A DNA stretch of 64,000 nt from the NCBI GenBank assembly GCA_019232985.1, contig JAFAMW010000065.1:1-64000 (forward strand). Direction: 5' to 3'. Source of the DNA: Roseateles sp. Its GTDB lineage: Bacteria > Pseudomonadota > Gammaproteobacteria > Burkholderiales > Burkholderiaceae. Position numbers and translations under genes: made by a program. Positions 1-9,918 of the stretch are shown here, piece by piece. Position 1 is the stretch's first letter, and each line of letters opens with the position of its first letter. The notes under the pieces are model-generated. The model saw nothing but the letters and a program-made list of their open reading frames with translations. It ran no database searches and was not told where the DNA came from.

Positions 1-139
1 ATAATCAACCTCGAATTCTTAATTGGTTCGATTATTGCATCGGGGCACCGTCTCCGCGCGATCTCGCTTACCCTTGGCTCGGAAATTCAAATGCAATTTC
101 TGGCCTGCACGTTTCAACGCACAAATATTTGCCGTCTCG

Positions 140-1885
140 ATGAAAGCCTCCCAGTTCTTTATCTCCACCCTCAAGGAAGCCCCCGCCGATGCTGAAGTGG
201 TCAGCCACAAGCTGATGATGCGTGCGGGCATGATCAAGCGACTGGGCGCCGGCATCTACAACTACATGCCCATGGGCCTGCGCGTGATCCGCAAGGTGGA
301 AGCCATCATCCGCGAGGAAATGAACCGGGCCGGCGCCGTGGAGCTGCTGATGCCGGTCGTGCAGCCTGCCGAGCTGTGGCAGGAAACCGGCCGCTTCGAC
401 AAGATGGGCCCTGAGTTGCTGCGCGTGAAGGACCGCCATGGCCGCGACTTCATCGTCCAGCCGACGAGCGAAGAGGTCATCACCGACATCGCGCGCCAGG
501 AGCTGCGCTCGTACAAGCAGCTGCCGCGCAACTTCTTCCATATCCAGACGAAGTTCCGCGACGAGCGCCGGCCGCGCTTCGGCGTGATGCGCGGCCGCGA
601 GTTCACGATGAAGGACGCGTACTCGTTCGACCGCGACGTCGAGGGCGCGGGCCGCAGCTACGACGCGATGTTCAAGGCCTACGGCCGGATCTTCGACCGC
701 CTGGGCCTCGAGTACCGCGCCGTCGCGGCCGACACCGGCGCGATCGGCGGCGACCGCTCGCACGAGTTCCAGGTCATCGCCGATACCGGCGAGGACGCGA
801 TCATCTACTGCCCGACGAGCGACTACGCGGCGAACATCGAGCTCGCCGAGGCGCTGCCGCTGCTGAGAGAGCGCGCGCCGGCCGCCGAGGCGCTCGCGAA
901 GACGCCGACGCCGGGCAAGAGCACCTGCGAGGACGTCGCCGCGCTGCTCGGCCTGCCGCTCGCGCGCACGGTCAAGTCGATCGTGCTCGCGACGGATACC
1001 AAGGATGAGCACGGCTCCGTCACGGGCAGCGTCGTGTGGCTGCTGCTGCTGCGCGGCGATCACGAGCTCAACGAGGTCAAGGCCGGCAAGCTCGAGGGCC
1101 TCAAGGAGGGCTTCCGCTTCGCGACCGCCGCCGAAATCGAGGAGCACTTCGGCTGCAAGCCCGGCTACCTCGGCCCGATCGGCCTGAAGAAGCCGGTCAA
1201 GGTCGTCGCCGACCGCACCGTCGCGCGGATGGCCGACTGGACGACCGGCGCGAACGAGGCCGACTTCCACTACGCGGGCGTGAACTGGGGCCGCGACCTG
1301 CCCGAGCCCGACCTCGTCGCCGACATCCGCAACGTCGTCGCCGGCGACCCCTCGCCCGACGGGCAGGGCGTGCTCGCGATCCAGCGCGGCATCGAGGTCG
1401 GCCATGTGTTCTACCTCGGAACCAAGTACTCGGCCGCGATGAACGCGACCTACCTCGACGAGACCGGCAAGCCGCGCCTGATGGAGATGGGCTGCTACGG
1501 CATCGGCGTCACGCGCATCCTCGGCGCCGCGATCGAGCAGAGCCACGACGAGCGCGGCATCGTCTGGCCCGACGCGATCGCGCCGTTCCAGATCGTCGTC
1601 TGCCCGATCGGCATGGACCGCAGCGAGGACGTGCGCGCGCACGCCGAGCGCATCTACGCCGAGCTGCTCGACCTCGGCGTCGACGTGCTGCTCGACGACC
1701 GTGGCGAGCGCCCGGGCGCGATGTTCGCCGACTGGGAACTGATCGGCGTGCCGCACCGCCTCGTCGTGTCGGACCGCGGCATCAAGGAAGGCCAGCTCGA
1801 GTACCAGGGCCGCCGCGACGCGGCCGCGAGCACGCTGTCGCTCGAGGGCGTCGTGGCCCAGCTCAAGGCCAAGCTCCAGCCTTGA
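140..1885 (+). CDS. proS: Prolyl-tRNA synthetase
   Basis: Class II aminoacyl-tRNA synthetase that attaches proline to tRNA-Pro in the cytoplasm. From the ATG at 140 it has 581 residues, close to the roughly 570 of bacterial-type ProRS. The N-terminus [15 protein letters not shown], the arginine-rich motif-2 stretch [17 protein letters not shown] and the motif-3 segment [11 protein letters not shown] are characteristic. The middle of the protein (about residues 225-400) fits the inserted editing domain that hydrolyses Ala-tRNA-Pro. The frame stays open upstream to position 23, but the conserved N-terminus sets the start at 140. No strong ribosome-binding site is visible. The stop codon overlaps the start of the next gene. 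Bases 1-139 hold no gene that I can support. Confidence 0.97.
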   Translation: MKASQFFISTLKEAPADAEVVSHKLMMRAGMIKRLGAGIYNYMPMGLRVIRKVEAIIREEMNRAGAVELLMPVVQPAELWQETGRFDKMGPELLRVKDRHGRDFIVQPTSEEVITDIARQELRSYKQLPRNFFHIQTKFRDERRPRFGVMRGREFTMKDAYSFDRDVEGAGRSYDAMFKAYGRIFDRLGLEYRAVAADTGAIGGDRSHEFQVIADTGEDAIIYCPTSDYAANIELAEALPLLRERAPAAEALAKTPTPGKSTCEDVAALLGLPLARTVKSIVLATDTKDEHGSVTGSVVWLLLLRGDHELNEVKAGKLEGLKEGFRFATAAEIEEHFGCKPGYLGPIGLKKPVKVVADRTVARMADWTTGANEADFHYAGVNWGRDLPEPDLVADIRNVVAGDPSPDGQGVLAIQRGIEVGHVFYLGTKYSAAMNATYLDETGKPRLMEMGCYGIGVTRILGAAIEQSHDERGIVWPDAIAPFQIVVCPIGMDRSEDVRAHAERIYAELLDLGVDVLLDDRGERPGAMFADWELIGVPHRLVVSDRGIKEGQLEYQGRRDAAASTLSLEGVVAQLKAKLQP

Positions 1886-2505
1886 AGCGACGCGGGCTCC
1901 TCGGCGGCGCCCTCGGCGCGTGCGCCGCCACGGCGATGCCCTGGCAGGCCGCCTGGGCCGGCGCCCAGATCGAGGAGCCGCTCGCCGACGCGGTGCGTAC
2001 CGCGCTGTCGTCGGCGATCGCGAACGACGCGCCGCCGCGGCCGCGCTTCGACAATATCGACGCGCGGCTCAGGTACCTGGCCTGGCTCGGCACCATGGGC
2101 GAGCGCCTGAAGCGGCGCCTGTCCGAGCCGCAGACGCGCACCGAGTTCCTCGAGACCCTGTGGTACGAGTCGGTGCGCGCGGGCCTCGAGCCCGCGCTCG
2201 TGCTCGGCCTGATCCAGGTCGAGAGCGGCTTTCGCAAGTACGCGATCAGCCTCGCCGGCGCGCGCGGCTATATGCAGGTGATGCCGTTCTGGGCGCGCCT
2301 GATCGGCGACGGCAACGCCTCACGCCTGTTCCATATGCAGACCAATCTGCGCTTCGGCTGCGTGATCCTGCGCCATTACCTCGACGCCGAGCGCGGCGAC
2401 ATGTTCATGGCGCTGGGCCGCTACAACGGCAGCCGCGGCCAGGGCGACTATCCGCGCGCCGTTTTCGCCTGCCGCCGTCAGTGGCTGATGGCCGGGGAAG
2501 CGTAA
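1882..2505 (+). CDS. Lytic transglycosylase, SLT-type, exported
   Basis: Predicted murein lytic transglycosylase of 207 residues that cleaves the MurNAc-GlcNAc bond of peptidoglycan in the periplasm. The start is a TTG at 1882 that overlaps the proS stop (TTGA), so translation is probably coupled. The N-terminus [16 protein letters not shown] followed by WAGAQ looks like an export signal; the twin arginine before a hydrophobic stretch suggests the Tat route (inference). The catalytic region has the family pattern IQVESGF, with Glu114 as the likely general acid, then GYMQVMPFW and later GRYNGSRG. A transglycosylase just after proS is common in Burkholderiales. No separate cell-wall-binding domain is seen. 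Confidence 0.88.
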   Translation: MKRRGLLGGALGACAATAMPWQAAWAGAQIEEPLADAVRTALSSAIANDAPPRPRFDNIDARLRYLAWLGTMGERLKRRLSEPQTRTEFLETLWYESVRAGLEPALVLGLIQVESGFRKYAISLAGARGYMQVMPFWARLIGDGNASRLFHMQTNLRFGCVILRHYLDAERGDMFMALGRYNGSRGQGDYPRAVFACRRQWLMAGEA

Positions 2506-2539
2506 CGCCCTTGGGGGCGGCCCGGCAGGCGCCTCGACG

Positions 2540-3106
2540 TCAATCCTTCAGACCCTGCCAGGCTTGTGGCTCCGCACCATTGACGCCGGCGAGCTCGAGC
2601 GCGCGCTCGACGCTCTCGGCGACGAGCTCGGCGATGCTTTGCGGCCGGTGGTAGAAGGCCGGCAGCGGCGGGAACACGATCGCGCCCATCTCGGTCGCGG
2701 CCGTCATGTTGCGCAGGTGCGCGAGGTTCAGCGGCGTCTCGCGCACCATCAGCACGAGGCGGCGGCGCTCCTTGAGCGTGACGTCGGCCGCGCGCGTGAG
2801 CAGGTTGTCGCCGAAGCCGTGGGCGATGGCCGCGAGGCTTTTCATCGAGCAGGGCGCGACGACCATCGCGGCCGTCGCAAAGCTGCCGCTCGCGACGCAG
2901 GCGCCGACGTCGGCCGGCGCGTAGGCATGGTCGGCGCGCGCCTCGAGCTCGCCGCGCGCGAGGCCGAGCTCGTGGTGGACGTTGAGCACGCCGGCCTTTG
3001 TTACGATCAGATGCGTCTCGACGCCGAGCGCGCGCGCGCGGTCGAGCAGGCGCAGCCCGTAGGCCGCGCCCGTCGCGCCGGTGATGCCGACGACCAGCCG
3101 TGTCAT
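2540..3106 (-). CDS. ubiX: Flavin prenyltransferase UbiX
   Basis: UbiX joins a dimethylallyl group to FMN, making the prenylated flavin cofactor needed by the UbiD decarboxylase in ubiquinone synthesis. It has 188 residues, the usual size. The N-terminal flavin-binding segment GITGATGAAYGLRLL, the central APCSMKSLAAIAHGFGDNLLTRAADVTLKERR region (given here as its recognisable core) and PAFYHRPQSI near the C-terminus match the family. It is convergent with the transglycosylase gene and lies upstream-to-downstream in the same direction as grxD, prmC, prfA and hemA. Its transcript may start separately because a hairpin lies between it and grxD. Confidence 0.95.
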   Translation of the reverse strand: MTRLVVGITGATGAAYGLRLLDRARALGVETHLIVTKAGVLNVHHELGLARGELEARADHAYAPADVGACVASGSFATAAMVVAPCSMKSLAAIAHGFGDNLLTRAADVTLKERRRLVLMVRETPLNLAHLRNMTAATEMGAIVFPPLPAFYHRPQSIAELVAESVERALELAGVNGAEPQAWQGLKD

Positions 3107-3130
3107 TGAAGCCCCTCGTTCGGCGCAAAC

Positions 3131-3163
3131 GCCGGCCGATCCCCCGAGGGGATGCAGGCCGGC
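3131..3163. terminator. Nested hairpin between grxD and ubiX
   Basis: The arms GCCGGCC (3131-3137) and GGCCGGC (3157-3163) enclose a second perfect inverted repeat, ATCCCC-CGA-GGGGAT (3139-3153). It lies in the 85-bp gap after the grxD stop and before the ubiX start. No T-run follows on either strand, so it could be a Rho-assisted terminator or a processing site. A sister hairpin of the same design is at 31345-31359. Confidence 0.4.
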
Positions 3164-3191
3164 TTGGGAGCGGCCCGGCGCTCGGCCTGCG

Positions 3192-3500
3192 TCAAGCGAG
3201 CGCCTGCTGCAGCTCGCCCGACTCGTACATCTCCATCATGATGTCCGAGCCGCCGACGAATTCGCCGTTGATGTAGAGCTGCGGGATCGTCGGCCAGCTC
3301 GCGTATTCCTTGATGCCCTGGCGCACGCCCTCGTCCTCGAGCACGTTGAAGGTCGTGAGGTCGCCGACGCCGCAGGCCTTGAGGATCTGGATCGCGCGGC
3401 CCGAGAAGCCGCACATCGGGAACTGGGCCGTGCCCTTCATGAACAGGACCACGCGGTGGCCCTTGACCAGCGCGTCGATGCGCTGCTGAACGTCGCTCAT
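3192..3500 (-). CDS. grxD: Monothiol glutaredoxin, Grx4 type
   Basis: Cytoplasmic monothiol glutaredoxin of 102 residues that carries or transfers [2Fe-2S] clusters with glutathione as a ligand. The signature CGFS is present (Cys30 within FPMCGFSGRAIQIL), and the WPTIPQLYINGEFVGGSDI glutathione-binding stretch is also family-typical. The length matches single-domain Grx4 proteins. It sits among ubiX, prmC, prfA and hemA, the usual Burkholderiales order. No close overlap with a neighbour suggests its own start of translation. Confidence 0.95.
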   Translation of the reverse strand: MSDVQQRIDALVKGHRVVLFMKGTAQFPMCGFSGRAIQILKACGVGDLTTFNVLEDEGVRQGIKEYASWPTIPQLYINGEFVGGSDIMMEMYESGELQQALA

Positions 3501-3556
3501 AACTTCATCCTTGATCGGCAGATTCGCCGCCGCCGGCCATTATCCCGGATGAGGAA

Positions 3557-4192
3557 TTAGTAGCTGTACGACAGGCCCAATTGCAGCACCGGCGAGAAGC
3601 GCGCGCTGTCGTCGAGGCGTACGCCCGAGCCGTAGCCGAGACGCAGCGCGGCGAGGTTCATGTTCGTCAGCAGGCCGAGGTCGGCGCTGAACGACACGCC
3701 CGTGTGCATCGAATGGCCGGTGTAGCCGATGCCGAGGTAGGACGCCGACTGGCTCGGGTCGAACGGGTCCGTGCCCGGGTAGCCGAGGCTGATCGAGCGC
3801 GCGCCCATCGCGAGCGGGCCTGGGCTCGCGTCGAGCGCGAGGCCCGCGTTGCCGAGCGTCATCGAGCGCGGGCCGACCCACAGGCCGCCGGTCGCGCGCA
3901 GGCCGCCACGCACGCCGGTCAGGCCCGAACCCGTCAGGTAATAGTCGCCGAGCAGATTGGCACCGAGCAGGCGCGAGCCGTTGTCGCGCGGCGCCTCGAG
4001 GCCGTCGGCGCCGTTGTCCACGCCCGACAGTTGCAGGCGCGCCTGCCATTGGGAGGGGTAGGGCAGGTCGTTCAGGCGCAGGCCGTCGGCGTGGGCGGAT
4101 GCTGCCAGCAACATCGCTAGCAGCGCGATGGCGGGTGTGCCGCCGCGCTGCGACTGGCGCGCGGTCCGGGCGAGACTGATGACATGCTTCAT
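3557..4192 (-). CDS. Putative outer-membrane beta-barrel-type protein
   Basis: Exported protein of 211 residues of no family I can name. The chosen ATG at 4192 is preceded by GGGAG at a good distance; an in-frame start at 4222 would be longer but lacks this. The N-terminus has basic residues, then AIALLAMLLAASAHADG, a signal peptide with likely cleavage after AHA. The mature part alternates short polar and glycine/aromatic stretches and ends in QLGLSYSY, with a terminal aromatic residue as in outer-membrane barrels. It lies between grxD and prmC on the same strand. Envelope location is an inference; no function is proposed. Confidence 0.7.
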   Translation of the reverse strand: MKHVISLARTARQSQRGGTPAIALLAMLLAASAHADGLRLNDLPYPSQWQARLQLSGVDNGADGLEAPRDNGSRLLGANLLGDYYLTGSGLTGVRGGLRATGGLWVGPRSMTLGNAGLALDASPGPLAMGARSISLGYPGTDPFDPSQSASYLGIGYTGHSMHTGVSFSADLGLLTNMNLAALRLGYGSGVRLDDSARFSPVLQLGLSYSY

Positions 4193-4339
4193 GACGATCT
4201 CCCGACTGCCCCTGGGAAACAAATGCTACGCCTGCGGCGCTGGGGCTGGGGGGAAATTACCCGCGGGAAACCAGTGCATGTTGCACGATTGAGCCGCCGC
4301 AATGAGGGGGCGGGCCGCCGGCCGAGGCGGCCGGTCCGC

Positions 4340-5167
4340 TCACTGGGCCGGCGGGCGCCAGCAGCCGCCGGTCACGCGCGCCTGGCCGCCGAGGTCCAGG
4401 CGCAGGCGCACGCTCGCGAAGCCGCGCTCGCGCAGCAGGCCCGCGACGGCCTCGGCCTGGTCGTAGCCATGCTCGAGCAGCAGCCAGCCGCCCGGCGTCA
4501 GATGCTCGGGCGTGGCCGCGATGATCGCGCGCAGGTCGCGCAGGCCGTCGGGGCCGGCTGTCAGTGCGCTGTCGGGTTCGTAAGTCAGCGCCGGCAGGTG
4601 CGGGTCGCCGTCGGCGATGTAGGGCGGATTGCTGAGCACGAGCTCGTAGCGCTGGGCGGCGAGCGGCGCGAACCAGTCGCCGGCGTGCCAGCCGACCTCG
4701 AGGCCGAGCCGGACGGCGTTGTCCCGGGCCACCGCGAGCGCGGCCGCGCTGCGCTCGACGGCCTCGACCCGCGCGCCCGGCGCCGCGTGCTTGACGGCCA
4801 GCGCGATCGCGCCGCTGCCGGTGCCGAGGTCGACGACGCGCGCCGTCGGGCGGCGCTCGAGCAGCTCGAGCGCCCAGTCGACGATGACCTCGGTGTCGGG
4901 CCGCGGCACCAGGGTGTCGCGCGTCACGCGCAGCGCCAGGCCGTGGAATTCCTTGTGGCCGACGATGTAGGCGAGCGGCTCGCCGTCGGCGCGGCGGCGC
5001 CGCACGGCCTCGAACATCAGGACCTGGCCGCCCGTGAGCGCCTGGTCGTCGTGGCCGATCAGCCAGGTCCGCTCGACGCCGAGCAGGTGGCACAGCAGCA
5101 GCTGGGCGTCGAGCGCGTCGAGGCCCTGCTGGCGGGCGAGCGTCAAGGCTTCGGCGATGGTCATCAT
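4340..5167 (-). CDS. prmC: Peptide chain release factor N5-glutamine methyltransferase
   Basis: PrmC (HemK) uses S-adenosylmethionine to methylate the glutamine of the GGQ motif in release factors 1 and 2. It has 275 residues. The SAM-binding motif DLGTGSG (residues 113-119) and the catalytic NPPY (180-183) are intact, and VPRPDTE lies at about 87-93. Two adjacent ATG codons (5167 and 5164) open the gene. The first overlaps the prfA stop as ATGA, so enzyme and substrate are translationally coupled. The pair prfA-prmC downstream of hemA is widely conserved. Confidence 0.96.
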   Translation of the reverse strand: MMTIAEALTLARQQGLDALDAQLLLCHLLGVERTWLIGHDDQALTGGQVLMFEAVRRRRADGEPLAYIVGHKEFHGLALRVTRDTLVPRPDTEVIVDWALELLERRPTARVVDLGTGSGAIALAVKHAAPGARVEAVERSAAALAVARDNAVRLGLEVGWHAGDWFAPLAAQRYELVLSNPPYIADGDPHLPALTYEPDSALTAGPDGLRDLRAIIAATPEHLTPGGWLLLEHGYDQAEAVAGLLRERGFASVRLRLDLGGQARVTGGCWRPPAQ

Positions 5168-6246
5168 GTCCGTCCTTCGAGCTGGGCGAGCTGCTCGGCC
5201 GCCTGGGCGGCCTGCAGGCCGCCGACGACGTCTTCGAGCTCGCCGTCCATGATCGCACCGAGCTTGTATAGCGTCAGGTTGATCCGATGGTCGGTCAGGC
5301 GACCCTGCGGGAAGTTGTAGGTGCGGATGCGGTCCGAGCGGTCGCCGCTGCCGACCAGGCTCTTGCGCGTCGCGGCCTCCCTGGCCGCTCGCTCGCTGCG
5401 TTCCTTCTCGCGCAGGCGCGCGGCGAGCACGGCGAGCGCCCTGGCCTTGTTGCGGTGCTGGCTGCGGTCGTCCTGGCATTCGGCGACGAGGCCGGTCGGC
5501 AGGTGGGTGATGCGGATCGCCGAGTCGGTCTTGTTCACGTGCTGGCCGCCCGCGCCGCTCGCGCGGAAGGTGTCGATGCGCAGCTCGGCCGGGTTGAGCT
5601 GGATTTCTTCGGCCGCGTCGGGCTCGGGCATCACGGCGACCGTGCACGCGCTCGTGTGGATGCGGCCCTGCGACTCGGTAGCGGGCACGCGCTGGACGCG
5701 GTGGCCGCCCGACTCGAACTTGAGCTGGCCGTAGACCTGCGCGCCGTCGACGCGCAGCACGATTTCCTTGTAGCCGCCGAGGTCGGACTCGCTCGCCGAC
5801 AGCAGCTCGGTGCGCCAGCCGCGCCGCTCGGCGTAGCGCTGGTACATGCGCGCGAGGTCGGCCGCGAACAGCGCCGACTCGTCGCCGCCGGTGCCCGCGC
5901 GGATCTCGAGGAAGGCCGCGCGCGCGTCGTCGGGGTCCTTGGGGATCAGCGCTAGCTGGAGCTCGTCGTGCAGGCGCAGCAGGTCGGCCTCGGCCGCGGC
6001 GATCTCCTCGCGCGCCATCTCGGCGAGCTCGGGGTCGTCGAGCATCGCGCGCGCCTCGGCGAGGTCGGCCTCGCGCTGGCAATAGCTGCGGTAATTTTCG
6101 ACCAGGCCCGCGACCTCGGCCTGCTCGCGCGTGACCGCGAGGTAGCGCTTCATGTCGGCCGCGAGCTGTGGGTCGAGCAGGGTCGCGTCGAGTTCGGCCA
6201 GGCGCAGCGCAAGGCGTTCGAATTGTTGGCGCAGGGAGTCTTTCAT
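5164..6246 (-). CDS. prfA: Peptide chain release factor 1
   Basis: RF1 recognises UAA and UAG in the ribosomal A site and triggers peptide release. It has 360 residues from the ATG at 6246; an upstream in-frame start at 6288 would add a non-conserved tail. The codon-recognition tripeptide PAT (188-190) is of the RF1 PxT type, not the SPF of RF2. The catalytic GGQ is at 233-235 within [14 protein letters not shown]. It lies between hemA and prmC, overlapping prmC by four bases. Confidence 0.97.
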   Translation of the reverse strand: MKDSLRQQFERLALRLAELDATLLDPQLAADMKRYLAVTREQAEVAGLVENYRSYCQREADLAEARAMLDDPELAEMAREEIAAAEADLLRLHDELQLALIPKDPDDARAAFLEIRAGTGGDESALFAADLARMYQRYAERRGWRTELLSASESDLGGYKEIVLRVDGAQVYGQLKFESGGHRVQRVPATESQGRIHTSACTVAVMPEPDAAEEIQLNPAELRIDTFRASGAGGQHVNKTDSAIRITHLPTGLVAECQDDRSQHRNKARALAVLAARLREKERSERAAREAATRKSLVGSGDRSDRIRTYNFPQGRLTDHRINLTLYKLGAIMDGELEDVVGGLQAAQAAEQLAQLEGRT

Positions 6247-6333
6247 CGGGGCGGGCGAAAGGGATGGGGCAGGACGGCGGCGGTGCATGCAGCGGGCCGC
6301 CGCGCGGACCGCGGGCGGCAGCGACGACCGTCG

Positions 6334-7656
6334 CTAATGCGCCGAGTCGGGTTCCGCGCCCGCGTCCGGCGTCGCGCCCGGCGCGACGCTGCGGTCGCGC
6401 AGGAACAGCCGGTTCAGGGTCTGGGCGACGCGTGCGCGCTGCTCGCCCTCGCTCGCGTTGAGCTCGGCGAGCGCGCCGTGCAGCATCTTCTGGGCGAGGC
6501 CGCGGCTCAGCGCCTCGAGCGCGGCGTCGACGCTCGCGCCGCGCGCGATCAGCTTGCGCGCGCGCGCGATCTCCTGCTCGCGCCACGCGTCGCTGCGCTC
6601 GTGCAGGGCCTGGATCAGCGGCACCGTGTCGCGCTGGCCGAGCCAGTGCACGAAATGCTGGACGCCGCTCTCGATGATCGCCTCGGCCTGCTCGACCGCG
6701 GCCTGGCGCTTGGCGCCGGCGGTCTGGACCACGCCGGCGAGGTCGTCAAGCGTGTAGAGATAGACGTCGCCGAGCTGGGCGACCTCGGGTTCGATGTCGC
6801 GCGGCACGGCGAGGTCGACCATGAACATCGGGCGGTGCCGGCGCGCCTTGAGCGCGCGCTCGACCGCGCCGAGGCCGATCAGCGGCAGGCTGCTCGCGGT
6901 GCACGAGATCACCGCGTCGAACTCGTGCAGGCGCGCGGGCAGGTCGGCGAGGCGCAGGGTCTCGGCGCCGAGGTGGGCGGCGAGCTTCTCGCCGCGCGCG
7001 AGCGTGCGGTTGGCCACCGCCATCGCGGCCGGCTGGCGCGCCGCGAAGTGCGTGGCGACGAGCTCGATCATCTCGCCCGCGCCGACGAACAGCACGCGGA
7101 TCCTGCCCAGGTCCTCGAACAGCTGGGCGGCGAGGCGCACGCTCGCGGCGGCCATGCTGATCGAATGGGCGCCGATCTCGGTGCTCGTGCGCACCTCCTT
7201 CGCGACCGAGAAGCTGCGCTGGAACAGCTGGTGCAGGGTGCTGCCGAGCGTGCCGGCCGCGTCGGCCTGGCGCACCGCGTCCTTCATCTGGCCGAGGATC
7301 TGCGGCTCGCCGAGCACCATCGAGTCGAGGCCGCTCGCGACGCGGAACGCGTGGCGCGCCGCGGCGTCGCGCTCGCGCAGGTAGCTGTACTCGCCGAGCG
7401 CGGCGCTGCTCACGCCGCCATGCTCGGCCAGCCATTGCAGCGCCGGCTGCACGAGCGGCGCGGGCGCGGCGACGTAGAGCTCGGTGCGGTTGCAGGTCGA
7501 CAGCAGCGCGGCCTCGGGCGCCTGGCTGCCGGCGCCCGCGAAACGCGCGCGGAAGGCCTGCAGCGCGGGCACCAGTTGTTCGCCCGAAAACGCGAAACGC
7601 CCGCGCAGGTCGAGCGGCGCGGACGTGTGGTTCAGGCCGAGCGCGAACACCGTCAT
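6334..7656 (-). CDS. hemA: Glutamyl-tRNA reductase
   Basis: HemA reduces glutamyl-tRNA-Glu with NADPH to glutamate-1-semialdehyde, the first committed step of tetrapyrrole synthesis by the C5 route. It has 440 residues from the ATG at 7656, giving the standard start [18 protein letters not shown]. The active-site cysteine lies in STCNRTELY (Cys55). The Rossmann-type segment [17 protein letters not shown] and the C-terminal dimerisation helices are present. It heads the hemA-prfA-prmC block. A perfect TATAAT is only six bases upstream of the ATG, which suggests a leaderless transcript. It is divergent from the small membrane-protein gene at 7695. Confidence 0.96.
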   Translation of the reverse strand: MTVFALGLNHTSAPLDLRGRFAFSGEQLVPALQAFRARFAGAGSQAPEAALLSTCNRTELYVAAPAPLVQPALQWLAEHGGVSSAALGEYSYLRERDAAARHAFRVASGLDSMVLGEPQILGQMKDAVRQADAAGTLGSTLHQLFQRSFSVAKEVRTSTEIGAHSISMAAASVRLAAQLFEDLGRIRVLFVGAGEMIELVATHFAARQPAAMAVANRTLARGEKLAAHLGAETLRLADLPARLHEFDAVISCTASSLPLIGLGAVERALKARRHRPMFMVDLAVPRDIEPEVAQLGDVYLYTLDDLAGVVQTAGAKRQAAVEQAEAIIESGVQHFVHWLGQRDTVPLIQALHERSDAWREQEIARARKLIARGASVDAALEALSRGLAQKMLHGALAELNASEGEQRARVAQTLNRLFLRDRSVAPGATPDAGAEPDSAH

Positions 7657-7662
7657 CGGCGC

Positions 7663-7668
7663 ATTATA
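7663..7668 (-). promoter_or_regulatory. Candidate -10 box of hemA
   Basis: Read on the minus strand this is TATAAT, a perfect sigma-70 -10 hexamer, followed by GCGCCG and then the hemA ATG. The expected transcription start would fall at or next to the start codon. The -35 position, over the divergent gene's leader, is poor (CGCGGG). In the other direction CATACT (7680-7685) may serve the gene at 7695. Confidence 0.4.
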
Positions 7669-7694
7669 AAAAATGCCGGCATACTCCCGCGCCC

Positions 7695-7967
7695 ATGGGC
7701 CCAATCGACGCCTTCTGGCATCTTGCCAACCTGTTTGCACCGGCCTGGTGCGTTGCGGCGCTGCTCGGCGCCGCGATCAAGCTCGTCTGGCGCCGCGAGC
7801 TGCGCAGCCGCTCGTGGCGCCAGCTCGCGCTGTGGGGCGCGGCCGGCGGCAGCGTCGCGACGCTCGTCGCGCTCGTGCTGCTCGGCCACGACGGCATGAT
7901 GCTCGGCTACGCGCTGCTGCTCGTCGGCATCAGCCTGCCGCAGTGGTGGCTGATGCAGCGGCGCTGA
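7695..7967 (+). CDS. Small inner-membrane protein of unknown function
   Basis: A 90-residue hydrophobic protein without a recognised family. Three stretches look membrane-spanning: about residues 11-30, 43-63 and 69-86, separated by the basic loop [13 protein letters not shown] and a short HDG turn. It ends WWLMQRR. It starts 38 bases from hemA on the opposite strand. Its last 38 bases overlap the 3' end of miaB, which runs the other way, so the two transcripts are complementary at their ends. Inner-membrane location is inferred from hydrophobicity only. Confidence 0.7.
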   Translation: MGPIDAFWHLANLFAPAWCVAALLGAAIKLVWRRELRSRSWRQLALWGAAGGSVATLVALVLLGHDGMMLGYALLLVGISLPQWWLMQRR

Positions 7968-9330
7968 GCTCGCCGCCCTCGGCGGTCACGACCTCGCCGC
8001 GCAGCGAATGCGCGAAGGCCTGGGTGATCGTCACGTCGACGAGCTGGTTGAGCAGCCGCGGCGCGCCCTTGAAGTTGACGATGCGGTTGCAGACCGTGCG
8101 GCCCATCAGCTCGGCCGCGTCGCGGCGCGAGGTGCCGGTCACGAGAATGGGCTGGCGCGTGCCGACCAGCGACTCGCTGATGCGCAGCGCGTTGGCCTCG
8201 ATCTCGGCCTGCAGCGCCTGCAGGCGGCGCACCTTCTCTTCGTAAGGCGTGGTGTCCTCGAGCGCCGCCGCGGGCGTGCCGGGGCGCGGGCTGAAGATGA
8301 AGCTGAAGCTCGCGTCGAAGCCGACGTCGCGCACGAGCTTCATGAGCCTGGCGTGGTCGTCCTCGGTCTCGCCCGGGAAACCGACGATGAAGTCGCTCGC
8401 GATGCGAATGTCGGGGCGCACGGCGCGCAAGCGGCGCACGATGCTCTTGAACTCGAGCGCCGTGTAGCCGCGCTTCATCGCCATCAGGATGCGGTCGCTG
8501 CCATGCTGGACCGGCAGGTGCAGGTGGCTGACGAGCTTGGGCACGCGGCCGTAGGCCTCGATCAGGCGCGGGCTGAACTCGTTCGGGTGGCTGGTCGTGA
8601 AGCGCAGGCGCTCGATGCCGGGGATCTCGGCGGCGACTTCGAGCAGCAGCGCGAGATCGGCGTATTCGTCGTTGCCGTCGGCGTCCCGGCCCATGCGGCC
8701 GCGGTAGGCGTTGACGTTCTGGCCGAGCAGGTTGATCTCGACGACGCCCTGGTCGGCGAGGCCGGCGATCTCGGTCAGCACGTCGTCGAACGGGCGCGAG
8801 ACCTCTTCGCCGCGCGTGTAGGGCACGACGCAGTAGCTGCAGTACTTGGAGCAGCCTTCCATGATCGAGACGAACGCGCTGCCGCCCTCGACCTTGGCGG
8901 GCGGGAGCTTGTCGAACTTCTCGATCTCGGGGAAAGAGATGTCGACCTGCGGGCGGCGCTGCTCGCGGCGCGCCTCGAGCATCTGCGGCAGGCGGTGCAG
9001 GGTCTGCGGCCCGAACACCACGTCGACGTAGGGCGCGCGCTCGATGATCGCGGCGCCTTCCTGCGACGCGACGCAGCCGCCGACGCCGATCATCACGCCC
9101 TTGGCCTTCAGGTGCTTGACGCGGCCGAGGTCGGAGAACACCTTCTCCTGCGCCTTCTCGCGCACCGAGCAGGTGTTGAACAGCACGAGGTCGGCTTCGT
9201 CGACGTTGTCGGTCTTCTCGAAGCCGTTCGCGGCGCCGAGCACGTCGGCCATCTTGTCCGAGTCGTACTCGTTCATCTGGCAGCCGAAGGTCTTGATGTA
9301 GACCTTCTTGGGCGTCGGCGTCGAGCTCAT
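7930..9330 (-). CDS. miaB: tRNA-2-methylthio-N6-dimethylallyladenosine synthase
   Basis: MiaB is a radical-SAM methylthiotransferase that modifies A37 of tRNAs reading UNN codons. It has 466 residues. Three N-terminal cysteines for the auxiliary [4Fe-4S] cluster are at 17, 54 and 86 (FGCQMN, NTCSVRE, GGCVASQ). The radical-SAM CxxxCxxC is at 160, 164 and 167. A C-terminal TRAM-like segment follows at about 375-440. The start [21 protein letters not shown] is family-typical. The 3' end overlaps the convergent small gene by 38 bases. Confidence 0.96.
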   Translation of the reverse strand: MSSTPTPKKVYIKTFGCQMNEYDSDKMADVLGAANGFEKTDNVDEADLVLFNTCSVREKAQEKVFSDLGRVKHLKAKGVMIGVGGCVASQEGAAIIERAPYVDVVFGPQTLHRLPQMLEARREQRRPQVDISFPEIEKFDKLPPAKVEGGSAFVSIMEGCSKYCSYCVVPYTRGEEVSRPFDDVLTEIAGLADQGVVEINLLGQNVNAYRGRMGRDADGNDEYADLALLLEVAAEIPGIERLRFTTSHPNEFSPRLIEAYGRVPKLVSHLHLPVQHGSDRILMAMKRGYTALEFKSIVRRLRAVRPDIRIASDFIVGFPGETEDDHARLMKLVRDVGFDASFSFIFSPRPGTPAAALEDTTPYEEKVRRLQALQAEIEANALRISESLVGTRQPILVTGTSRRDAAELMGRTVCNRIVNFKGAPRLLNQLVDVTITQAFAHSLRGEVVTAEGGELSAAASATTAAG

Positions 9331-9466
9331 GCGCGGCTCCCGGCGCAGGCGGGGATCGAGGCACAGCGGTGCATGGTATGTGTCCAGGGGCTGTGGAAAG
9401 GAACCGGCCCGGGAAGGCCGACGGGGCCGACATTTTAGCCGACGCGTGGCGCCGGGCGGCGTCGGC

Positions 9467-9856
9467 CTACGGCCGGCTCCAGGTCTGCGTCGCCCAGTCG
9501 AACTGCAGGTTCGCGGCCTGCTGAGGCGTGTGTGGCCAATAGCTGTTCGCGAGCTCGGCCGCGTTGAGCACCCAGACCTGCATGACCAGGCCCGTGGTCG
9601 GCTCGAGCGTGTAGTTGACGACCAGCGTCTGCCCGGTCAGCGCGGCCGGCTGAAGCAGGTGGTCGGTGTCGCTGAACACGCGGGCGCCCGGCGCCAGCGT
9701 GAATGCGAGGCCGTCGAGCGTGACGCTCGGGAACTGCTGGACGACCAGCGTGCCGCGCAGGGTGTTCTGCGTGAAATGCCGCGCGACCTGCGCCCGTGCC
9801 GGGGCGGCGGCGGCGACGCAAAGCGCGGCGGCGAGAAGAGCGGTTCGACGATCCAT
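9467..9856 (-). CDS. Small exported protein of unknown function
   Basis: A 129-residue protein whose N-terminus [23 protein letters not shown] is a clear signal peptide with a likely cleavage site after ARA, so a periplasmic or secreted product is inferred. The mature part is beta-prone and contains [15 protein letters not shown] and [15 protein letters not shown]; it ends QTWSRP. The frame stays open far upstream into the GGDEF gene, but the signal peptide marks the true start at 9856. It lies 62 bases after the diguanylate cyclase gene on the same strand. I do not recognise the family. Confidence 0.72.
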   Translation of the reverse strand: MDRRTALLAAALCVAAAAPARAQVARHFTQNTLRGTLVVQQFPSVTLDGLAFTLAPGARVFSDTDHLLQPAALTGQTLVVNYTLEPTTGLVMQVWVLNAAELANSYWPHTPQQAANLQFDWATQTWSRP

Positions 9857-9918
9857 GGCGGCGGCGGGGCGGTTGGCTGGGCACATGCCCGATCCGGCGA
9901 CTGTAGCCGCCGCGGCGC

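Noticed and set aside
1..20. Start of a divergent gene (possibly rppH) at the left edge
   Set aside because: On the minus strand GAGG lies six bases before an AT that would need a G outside the window to make ATG. No coding sequence is visible, so it cannot be supported.
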